Notes under the pieces: model-generated
The model's input: only the letters and a program-made list of their open reading frames with translations
The model's database searches: none
Told to the model about the DNA's origin: nothing
Translations under genes and position numbers: made by a program
Shown here: in pieces, positions 6,023-13,900 of the stretch
Layout: the number at the start of each line of letters is the position of its first letter
Position numbering within the stretch: position 1 is the first letter of the stretch
DNA from: RGIG4608 sp051867875
GTDB taxonomy: Bacteria; Bacillota; Clostridia; Oscillospirales; CAG-272
Reading direction: 5' to 3'
Assembly (NCBI GenBank): GCA_051867875.1
Contig: JBJDZG010000027.1
Coordinates: forward strand, 1-31,275
DNA: 31,275 nucleotides

Positions 6023-6940
6023 ATGATTTTTAAGTTTATAAGTTGGATATTCAGTAAACTGCGCAACTTTTTCGGATCGAAGGCTGGCAAAATAACCGCA
6101 GCAGCAGTGGGCGCGTTTGGTGTTGGCGCAGCGGGTGTCGGAGCAGTGCAGACTGGCAAAGCTGTAAGGCTCAACAGAGGGTCCAAGAAAATGTGCGATG
6201 AGGCGTTGCAGCGTCACGAAGAACACTACAACAAAGTACAAGGCGCATTGGAATCGGCTGGCGCAGTAAAACTGACCGCAATTGAATCGTTTGATGATTT
6301 CGCGGATCAGATGGCAAAGATTCAAGGTAGACCCGAATTTGATGAAATCATCTGTAAGGGCGTTAAGTTACCAGAGTTTACCGCAAACGACCTCAAGGTC
6401 ATATCGAACAATGTCGCTTTTGCAATCAAAGGTGCGGCAGGTGCTGGTGCAGGCATAGGTCTTGGCATCGCAGTCTGCGGACTAAATTTAGTAGCACTCG
6501 GACCGGGACTTTTGATTGGTGGCATCGGTTTATTTGTAGCAGGCGGTCACATCAAGAAAAAGGCTATCGAAAGCAATAAGCAAGCAAAGCAGCTGGCAAA
6601 GGATGTCGATGCGCTCGTAAAGCAGTATGATGAATTGGCAACGGCGGCAGCGTTACTTGAAAAACATATCAGCGCAGTATACGCACAGTACGATAAGCAT
6701 CTGGCAATGATGAAGAAAATACTTTCGAAGAAAACGCGCTGGGGCGATATGACGGATAAGGAAAAAAACACTATTGAGAACACCATTTTGCTGGTGGGTA
6801 TGCTGTTAAAGCTCTGCAAGATCGAGCTTATCGTGAAGGAACAGAAGACAGAGACCATCAATGCCGAGGAGGTAGAAGCCATCAGTGCAGAGGTCGATGT
6901 AGCATTAAAACATACAAAACCTAAGTTGTTTTTTACATAA
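6023..6940 (+). CDS. Glycine-zipper membrane protein of unknown function
   Basis: A 305-residue protein. Near residues 20-42 there is a small-residue hydrophobic stretch (AAAVGAFGVGAAGVGAV), and near residues 130-170 a longer Gly/Ala zipper (GAAGAGAGIGLGIAV, GPGLLIGGIGLFVAGG). Between them lies a soluble region with a long helix. After them come lysine-rich coiled-coil helices (about 170-240) and an acidic/hydrophobic C-terminus. GxxxG zippers of this type are seen in proteins that insert into or shape membranes, including pore-forming and stress proteins, but no named family is clear to me. The start is ATG after GGGGGTG. A terminator follows directly. Its position at the edge of a mobile remnant suggests cargo. 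Confidence 0.7.
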   Translation: MIFKFISWIFSKLRNFFGSKAGKITAAAVGAFGVGAAGVGAVQTGKAVRLNRGSKKMCDEALQRHEEHYNKVQGALESAGAVKLTAIESFDDFADQMAKIQGRPEFDEIICKGVKLPEFTANDLKVISNNVAFAIKGAAGAGAGIGLGIAVCGLNLVALGPGLLIGGIGLFVAGGHIKKKAIESNKQAKQLAKDVDALVKQYDELATAAALLEKHISAVYAQYDKHLAMMKKILSKKTRWGDMTDKEKNTIENTILLVGMLLKLCKIELIVKEQKTETINAEEVEAISAEVDVALKHTKPKLFFT

Positions 6941-6948
6941 CACGCAAA

Positions 6949-6988
6949 AAGCACAACCCCACCTTCATGGCAGGGCTGTGCCTTTTTT
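6949..6988 (+). terminator. Terminator of the glycine-zipper gene; copy 1 of a duplicated hairpin
   Basis: GCACAACCC/GGGCTGTGC stem (one A-C mismatch) with a T run at 6983-6988. The segment 6949-6985 recurs at 8291-8327 with one difference in 37 bases. Confidence 0.85.
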
Positions 6989-8123
6989 ATTCCGTTCCTT
7001 TTTTGAGTATATCCAAATAAGCGGTATAAGCGAATGCCTTACTTCTCGACGCACTTTTGCTTTTTTCAAGAATGCTGAGATTGCAAAGATTTTTGATTGC
7101 TGTTGCTGCCGTGTTATAGCTGAGACCGAGAGCATCAGCGGTTTTTTGTGTTTCGATAATCGGATTCTGCTCGACATATTCAAAAAGCTTCGCCGCATTG
7201 GTTCTCATTCTGCCCAGCGTATCCAGCTTCGCATTGTTTTCCTCATGGAGTTTATGCAGGGCGTTTACGGTAATGATCGCATCCTCTGCCGATTCAGCCA
7301 CAGCGCGAAGGAAAAATTTGATCCATTGTTCGTAGTTTCCTTTGCTTCTGACCTCGGTCATTCTATCGTAATACTCAATTCTGTTGCTCTTCAGAAAGTA
7401 AGAAATATAGAGTGCGGGCGAGGTAAGAACCTTTTTCTCCATCAAGAACAGCGTGATCAAGAGTCTCCCGACGCGACCGTTTCCGTCAAGGAAAGGGTGG
7501 ATGGTTTCAAACTGATAGTGTATCAGCGCCGCTTGAATCAGAACATCAAGCGTATCGTCCGAATTCATATATTTTTCGAGGTCAGACATACATTCAATCG
7601 TGTCGGTCGGATTCGGCGGAATATACCTTGCGTTTTTCAGCGTGCTACCCTTGCCGCCGATCCAGTTTTGAGAGTTTTTGAATTCTCCAGGGCACTTCTC
7701 CTGTCCCCTGACATTCTCCATGAGAACGGCGTGCGTTTCTCTGATCAGCCGATTGCATAGCGGGAGCGTATGAAGCCTTTCAAGCGCAAACTCTGTTGCT
7801 CTGATATAGTTGACAACATCGGACACGTCCTGATTTGCATTTTTATCTATCGTAGGATCGAGAACGTCTTCAAGCGTCGCCTGCGTTCCTTCCATCTGCG
7901 AGGACATGAGCGCTTCTTTTCTCACGTACATCGAAGTAAAGAGCTTGATGCTCGGAATATGGGCAGAAATACTTTCCAACGCATAAAGTTGTTTATTTGC
8001 GTCAACAAGCAAAGATACCATTTCTTCGTCCATCACGATTTCTGGCGGAAGCGCAGAGGGCAGAAAGGATTTATACTCTGCTTCACCCGAAAGGTTGGAA
8101 ACAAATCTTCCGGCTTTATTCAC
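6987..8123 (-). CDS. Fic family protein (probable AMP-transferase) with C-terminal winged helix
   Basis: A 378-residue Fic-domain protein. The Fic active-site loop HPFLDGNGRVGR lies at residues 209-220 and is intact (catalytic His209). The autoinhibitory motif [S/T]xxxE[G/N] appears as SSQMEG at residues 74-79, upstream of the Fic core, which makes this a class II, self-inhibited Fic protein. The C-terminal segment (about 300-378, ETQKTADALGLSYNTAATAIKNL) is a winged helix-turn-helix, suggesting DNA binding or autoregulation. The family transfers AMP or another nucleotide to a hydroxyl side chain of a target protein; the target is unknown. It starts at GTG (8121-8123) after GGAGGTG, and has its own consensus promoter. 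It is oriented against its neighbours and flanked by duplicated hairpins. Confidence 0.92.
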   Translation of the reverse strand: MNKAGRFVSNLSGEAEYKSFLPSALPPEIVMDEEMVSLLVDANKQLYALESISAHIPSIKLFTSMYVRKEALMSSQMEGTQATLEDVLDPTIDKNANQDVSDVVNYIRATEFALERLHTLPLCNRLIRETHAVLMENVRGQEKCPGEFKNSQNWIGGKGSTLKNARYIPPNPTDTIECMSDLEKYMNSDDTLDVLIQAALIHYQFETIHPFLDGNGRVGRLLITLFLMEKKVLTSPALYISYFLKSNRIEYYDRMTEVRSKGNYEQWIKFFLRAVAESAEDAIITVNALHKLHEENNAKLDTLGRMRTNAAKLFEYVEQNPIIETQKTADALGLSYNTAATAIKNLCNLSILEKSKSASRSKAFAYTAYLDILKKGTE

Positions 8124-8155
8124 GGTATCACCTCCAAATTGAAATTTCTATTTCT

Positions 8156-8184
8156 ATTATACGCCGATTGTTTCAATTTGTCAA
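8156..8184 (-). promoter_or_regulatory. Consensus sigma-A promoter of the fic gene
   Basis: On the minus strand TTGACA (8184-8179), a 17-base spacer, TATAAT (8161-8156), about 33 bases before the GTG start. The surroundings (8135-8285) carry repeated TTTCAA/TTGAAA words, including two copies of ATTTCAAGTTTG, which could be operator sites for the protein's own winged helix. That part is inference. Confidence 0.85.
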
Positions 8185-8290
8185 GTAATTTTGAAATCTC
8201 GGCATTAAAAATAAGTATTTTATTTCAAGTTTGACGTGGAAATTGAAATAACTCGCTCTAAATTCTGCTGAAATTTCAAGTTTGTAGAGA

Positions 8291-8332
8291 AAGCACAGCC
8301 CCACCTTCATGGCAGGGCTGTGCCTTTCTTTT
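8291..8332 (+). repeat. Copy 2 of the duplicated terminator hairpin
   Basis: Repeats 6949-6985 with 36 of 37 bases identical, in direct orientation. The stem GCACAGCCC/GGGCTGTGC is perfect here and is followed by TTTCTTTT. No plus-strand gene lies between the two copies, so this terminator has no obvious gene to end. It probably marks the other border of an inserted fic cassette. Confidence 0.85.
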
Positions 8333-8354
8333 ACAGGATTTTAACTCCTGTAAC

Positions 8355-8383
8355 TTTACAAATCCCCCATTTTATGCTATACT
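8355..8383 (+). promoter_or_regulatory. Promoter of the luxE-luxC operon
   Basis: TTTACA (8355-8360), 17 bases, TATACT (8378-8383), about 49 bases before the luxE start. Confidence 0.75.
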
Positions 8384-8431
8384 ATAACTACAAAAAACAC
8401 TTATGCGTTTCTCCGACGAAAGAGCACTCAC

Positions 8432-9553
8432 ATGGATTATATAAAAAAATTATTTAAGCTGAAAAATCCGTATGATTACGGCAAAAGCGAAAAATTATTT
8501 TCAAAGGCTATCGAACAAAATTGCATATATCACTATGAGCACAATATCGAATATAAAGCATTACTCGATAAACTGGGCTTTTGTCCTTACGGCGATGGCG
8601 CTTTTGACGACCTTTCGAAGCTGCCGCCGCTGCCAACGCTTTATTTCAAGCATCATTTGTTGATGTCGGTGCCGAATAAAAAGCTGGTCATCAAAGCAAC
8701 CTCCAGCGGAACAAGCGGTCAGAATCAGTCTATGGTAGGGCTCGATTTTTATAGCCTTTGGCGAGGATTCGATGAAGTTAAAAGACTTTTTGCGTATCAT
8801 AAAGTATGGTCATTAAAGCCTACAAGATTTATTATCTTCGGCTACGAGCACAAATTTAAGAACAAAAAAGGAGTCGCTCAGACTGCTTGGGGCTTTACCT
8901 TTACTGCTCCCGCCGTATCAAAGGACTACGTACTTCGGTACACAGACGGCGAATATGTGGCCGACCTTGACAATATCGAGAAAAAACTAATCAAATATTC
9001 GAAAGGCAAGCTGCCTGTCAGAACGCTCGGCTTCCCTGCTTACACCTATTTTTTGCTCAGACAAATGAAGGAACACGGCGTCAGCGTGAAGTTGCCAAAG
9101 GGCAGTATGATTACTCTCGGCGGTGGGTGGAAACAGTTTTATGCGGAAAAGATATCAAAAGAAGACTTTTACGCACTTGCCTACGAAATCCTCGGGGTTG
9201 ATAAAGAAAATATTATAGAGTTTTTCGGTGCGGTGGAGCATCCTGTTATGTGGACACAATGCAAAAATCACAAATTTCACGTTCCCAATTACGCCCGTGT
9301 AATAATTCGTGATGTTGACGACCTGCACCCTCTGCCAAACGGTCAGGTCGGAATTATAAATCTACTCACGCCTATGTGCCGTGCCACACCGTTGACATCA
9401 ATTATGACCGATGATCTTGGTGTTCTGCACGATAACGACTGTGATTGCGGAATACGCGCACCTTATCTTGAAATAATAGGCAGAGTAGGTATTGAAGATA
9501 TTAAAACTTGCGCGGCAGGTGCAGAAAATCTTTTGAAAGGAGGCAAAAAATGA
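8432..9553 (+). CDS. luxE: LuxE-like acyl-protein synthetase
   Basis: A 373-residue member of the LuxE branch of the acyl-adenylate-forming family. It activates a fatty acid with ATP and passes the acyl group through its own cysteine to the reductase LuxC. The phosphate-binding loop SSGTSGQ is at about residues 91-97; the later TLGGGWK, EFFGAVEHP and LTPM segments are typical of the family. Cys360 in the C-terminal DIKTCAAGAENLL matches the position of the LuxE acyl-acceptor cysteine (about 362-364 in luminous bacteria). The stop overlaps the luxC start as ATGA, implying translational coupling. No luciferase (luxAB) or thioesterase (luxD) gene is present nearby. Confidence 0.88.
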   Translation: MDYIKKLFKLKNPYDYGKSEKLFSKAIEQNCIYHYEHNIEYKALLDKLGFCPYGDGAFDDLSKLPPLPTLYFKHHLLMSVPNKKLVIKATSSGTSGQNQSMVGLDFYSLWRGFDEVKRLFAYHKVWSLKPTRFIIFGYEHKFKNKKGVAQTAWGFTFTAPAVSKDYVLRYTDGEYVADLDNIEKKLIKYSKGKLPVRTLGFPAYTYFLLRQMKEHGVSVKLPKGSMITLGGGWKQFYAEKISKEDFYALAYEILGVDKENIIEFFGAVEHPVMWTQCKNHKFHVPNYARVIIRDVDDLHPLPNGQVGIINLLTPMCRATPLTSIMTDDLGVLHDNDCDCGIRAPYLEIIGRVGIEDIKTCAAGAENLLKGGKK

Positions 9554-10809
9554 TACTTGCACACGGGAAAATATACGAAAACAAGGAGCAGGATAGAATT
9601 ATTGCCTCTCTGCAAAACGATATTTGCGAAACCCTGATGGGTCAAAGGCTGAATATTGAAGACGTGATATCTGCCTGTGACAGACTATCCCAAAAGGCGA
9701 CGAACGGCGAGTATGACGATATTGCGAAGCCGTTACTTGAATATGTGCAGATATCTTATGAAACATATCTTGACTACTGTAAAATGTTTTCTGCAAAGGA
9801 ACTGCGAAAAAAGGTTGATGCCGAGCTTTGCGGTCTGCCCTGTCGGGAGGAGCAGGTTTCCGAACGGCTTTTTCGGGAACTCCGGCCGCTTGGCGTGCTT
9901 TTACATATCGCGGCGGGAAATGTAGATGCACTTCCCGCATATTCGGTTATGGAAGGCTTGCTTGCAGGAAATATCAATATTCTAAAACTTCCCACGGGAG
10001 ACAGCAGTGTTTCGGTCAAGCTGCTGTCCGAGCTTATTTCGGAATGTCCTGCACTCAGGGATTACATATATGTGTTTGACGTTCCGTCTGCCGAAATTGA
10101 AACCATCAAAGCCCTTGCAGATATTTCAGACGGCGTCGTAGTGTGGGGAGGCGATGCCGCAGTCCGTGCGGCGCATCAGCTTATATCCCCCAACACAAAG
10201 CTTATCGTGTGGGGGCATAAGCTTTCATTTGCATACGCTATGCCTGACTGTTCCGATGCGATGCTTGAACGTCTTGCAGAGGATATATGTAGGACAAATC
10301 AGCTGTTGTGCTCTTCATGTCAAGGAATATATGTGGATACCGACGACTTCGAACAGTTACGAAAATTCGGCGCCCGTTTCTTCGAAATACTGAAAAAAGC
10401 AAATATGAAATCAGGCAAAGTACCGCGTGGGATGAGAGCGAAAAACACGTTGAAGATTTATAATGACAAGCTTGAAAACCGATACACTGTCTTTTCGGAG
10501 GACGGTGTTTCGGTAGTGGTAAAGGACGATTCTGAGCTCGAGCTCTCCTATCTTTTCAGAAATGTTTGGATAAAATCACTTCCGAGAGAAAAAATCATAT
10601 CCACGCTAAAGCGTCAAAAGGGATATTTGCAAAGCTGCGCATTGCTCGCCTTTGACGGCGCCGACAAAGAAACTGTCATTGAATATCTTAAGCGAGCCGG
10701 GCTTACGAGAATTACCGATTCGTCGCTTTCGAACGTACTCATCGGAGAAGCGCACGACGGAACGTTTGCCTTGAAAGAATATTCTCGCATAGTTGACGTT
10801 TACCGATAA
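9550..10809 (+). CDS. luxC: LuxC-like acyl-CoA/acyl-enzyme reductase
   Basis: A 419-residue aldehyde-dehydrogenase-superfamily reductase that converts an acyl group held on a cysteine into the aldehyde with NADPH. The family features visible are HIAAGNVDALPAYS (about 119-132), LKLPTGDSS, VVVWGG, and the catalytic cysteine region TNQLLCSSCQG with Cys254 in the position of the LuxC nucleophile. The ATG at 9550 is chosen because AAAGGAGG lies seven to eight bases upstream and the protein begins as the family does; it overlaps luxE by four bases. Together the pair should make a fatty aldehyde, whose use here is unknown. Confidence 0.88.
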   Translation: MILAHGKIYENKEQDRIIASLQNDICETLMGQRLNIEDVISACDRLSQKATNGEYDDIAKPLLEYVQISYETYLDYCKMFSAKELRKKVDAELCGLPCREEQVSERLFRELRPLGVLLHIAAGNVDALPAYSVMEGLLAGNINILKLPTGDSSVSVKLLSELISECPALRDYIYVFDVPSAEIETIKALADISDGVVVWGGDAAVRAAHQLISPNTKLIVWGHKLSFAYAMPDCSDAMLERLAEDICRTNQLLCSSCQGIYVDTDDFEQLRKFGARFFEILKKANMKSGKVPRGMRAKNTLKIYNDKLENRYTVFSEDGVSVVVKDDSELELSYLFRNVWIKSLPREKIISTLKRQKGYLQSCALLAFDGADKETVIEYLKRAGLTRITDSSLSNVLIGEAHDGTFALKEYSRIVDVYR

Positions 10810-10896
10810 AATACATAAGCTTCGTTACGCGCATGGAGCCGGTTCTTTATAAGACATTATCATACCGCGTTTCGTTTCAGGTATACTCAGCCAAGG

Positions 10897-10928
10897 AAAA
10901 AAGCACTTGCATAAGCAAGTGCTTTTTT
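10897..10928. terminator. Bidirectional terminator between luxC and the hybrid kinase gene
   Basis: Perfect 14-bp stem AAAAAAGCACTTGC / GCAAGTGCTTTTTT with loop ATAA. It has T runs in both directions, serving the converging luxC and kinase transcripts. Confidence 0.92.
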
Positions 10929-10988
10929 TACTAAAATTGGTTTCTTGCGGAACGGGTGAAATATTGTCCCGCAGATGAAAAATTCATT

Positions 10989-13900
10989 TTACGCAAGAAT
11001 ATTTGCCAGCTCCTTCATCAGTTCCTTGACGTTGATAGGCTTGGCAATATGTCCGTTCATGCCCGCCTTGTACGCATTCTTCTTATCCTCCTCAAAGGCA
11101 TTCGCGGTCATGGCTAATATAGGAATACACGCCTTTTCGGAATTTTTGAGCGCCCGTATCGTGCGGGTTGCATCATAGCCGTTCATATTCGGCATCTGTA
11201 TATCCATGAGCACAAGGTCATAATATCCCGCGGGTGCATGTTTCAGCATATCCACACAGATAATACCGTCCGAAGCGTGTTCCAATATAAATCCCGCTTC
11301 TTCAAGAATAGCGGTTGCAATTTCCGCATTAAGCTCATTATCCTCGGCAAGCAAAATGCGTTTTCCTTTGAATAAATCTTTATCATATTCAACGCAGTTA
11401 CTCATGCTTTGTTCGCCGTCTCCGACGGAAACTATTTGATGCGGTAATGTTACCGTAAATTTTGTGCCTTTTCCAATCTTGCTTTCTACCGTTATTGTTC
11501 CGTCCATAAAATCAACGAGCTTCTTAACGATAGCCATACCGAGTCCCGTGCCGCTTATATGGCTGTCGGTACTCGTTCGTTCTCTTGTAAACTCATCAAA
11601 AATATGAGGAAGAAATTCCTCGGACATACCTATGCCCGTATCTTCAATTTCCGTACGGTACATTGCATAACCGGGACGGTCTGACGGTATCTCTTTAAGC
11701 CGCATTGTAACCTTTCCGCCTGCGGGAGTGTATTTCAAGGCGTTGCTGAGAATGTTCAGGAATATCTCGCGGAGCTTTGTTGCATCACATATTACCTCCG
11801 TATGTTGCACATCAATGGTCCTTGTAAATTCAATTCCTTTTTCAGCCATCTGAGAATCAAACAGCGAGAACAGAGTATCGTTGAACGCCTTTGCATTCCA
11901 GTTGGTTTCGTCAAATGTGGTTTTTCCGCTTTCGATACGAGCCATTTCAAGGACGTTGTTGATAAGAGAAAGCAGAAATTCATTTGACGTCTGTATCTTT
12001 TTTATGTAGCTTCTTGCAAGCTCTTTATCGTCCAGATGCTTATCCAGCAGCTCCGTAAATCCGATGATAGCATTCATCGGTGTACGGATATCGTGGGACA
12101 TATTGAACAGAAACGCGGATTTTGCGGAATTGGCGGCATTGGCAATTTCCAGCTGTGCCTTTGTGTCCGCCTTGTCATGGGCTTCCGTAATATCACGTCC
12201 GAGAATATTGGCTATGCGGTCGCCGTTTTCATCCGTTCCGAGGAAGATATTTATTTCGTGCCATTCGATTCCCTTTTCTGTTTTTGCGGCATATTCCAGA
12301 TTGCCGATATATCCCGTTTCGTTCTCGCGTTTTCTGAGCGCGGACAGGCTGCTGAAATTATCAAACGCCTCGATGTAATCCTCCGTAACATACTGTATTT
12401 TCTGATTGTAAGCCGTTTCATAATCGTCCGTAGATTCAAAAATCTTTACGAACTCCTTCATACCCGTACCAAGGATAAGACTGTATTTTCCGCTGGCAAG
12501 ATTGAGCGTCAGGTTATAGCTGTAAAGAGTCTTGGTAATATCGGAAAGAATCTGATCCTTTGCCGCAACTGCTTTAAGCTCATTTTCACGTCGCTCCTGA
12601 GCCTCGTGAGTTTCGGTAATATCGCGTCCGAGAATGTTGGCTGTGGGATTTCCGTCCTCATCAACGCCCATAAAAGCGTTGACCTCAAACCAACCGAGAC
12701 CATCCGATGTCATGGCTGCGTATTCCTTCTGACCGATATGACCGCTCAGATCCTTCTGTCTGCGGAGCGCTTCCAGTGAGAAATTGTTGTTCATATCCTC
12801 CCTGTATTCGGGGAGAACGTGTTCGAGCAAATATCCGCAGGCTGTATCAAAATCGTCTGTCTGTGAGAAATGCCGTATCAGTTCTTCCATACCCGTACCG
12901 ACGATAAGACTGTACTTTCCCGTATTCAGATTTACCGTTGCATTGTAGCTGTACAGAGTTTTTGTAATATCCGAAAGTATCTGATCTTTTGCGGCAGAGG
13001 CTTTCAGCTCACGTTCCTTTACTTCCTGCTGCTCATGAATCTCCGTAATATCACGTCCGAGAAAATTAGCTACCGCAACGCCGTCTTCATTTGTTCCGAT
13101 AAAGAGGTTTACCTCGTGCCATTTGTCCCTGTCATTTACAACTCTGTATACAAGCGAGCCTACGTATCCCGTTGCGTTTGATTTATCCTTCAAAGCCTGA
13201 ATACCGACTATGTCTTCCATTTTATCCCTGTACTCGGGTGCAACGTTCTTAATAAGCTTTGCATGAAGAAGAACGTAGTCATCATTATGCTGAATAGTAT
13301 TCAAAACCTTGTCCATACCCGTACCGGTAATGAGCGAATATTTCCAGGTTTCCAGGTTTACGGTAATGTTGTAGCCGTAAAGCATCTTGGTGATGCCCGA
13401 CAGCAGCTGGTCGCGCGCCATTGCAGCCTTCTGTTGATTTTCACGCTGTTCTTTGCGTTTGTGGGCGTCCGTGATATCTCTTCCGAGGATATTTGCAACG
13501 GGCTCGCCGACCTCATCTGTACTGATGAAAACGTTTATCTCGTGCCATTCCTCGCCGTAATCGGTGATTGCTCCGTATTCAAGATTGCCGATAAATCCGT
13601 TGGCATTTTTTCTTGCGCGGAGCGAGTCAAGGCTTGCAAGAGCCGCAAACTGCGGTACGTATTCGGGGTCCAGATAAGACAGCTTTTTATTGTATGCCGC
13701 TTCGTAATCATCGGTGGATTTGAATATCTCCATAAACTGCGTCATACCTGTACCGATAATCATACTGTATTTGCCTGTTCTCAGATTAAGAGTAAGGTTA
13801 TAGCTGTACAGCATTTTCGTAAGCTCCGACAGTATCTGGTTTTTAGCCGAAGCCGCACGGAGCTCGTTTTCGTTCTTTTCCTGAGCATTATGAGCGGCTG

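Noticed and set aside
6987..8432. Fic toxin with a separate antitoxin gene
   Set aside because: No small antitoxin gene is found on either side; the inhibitory SSQMEG motif is inside the protein itself, as in class II Fic proteins.
8432..10809. A bioluminescence operon
   Set aside because: Only luxE- and luxC-like genes are present; there is no luxA, luxB or luxD, and both flanking regions are unrelated.
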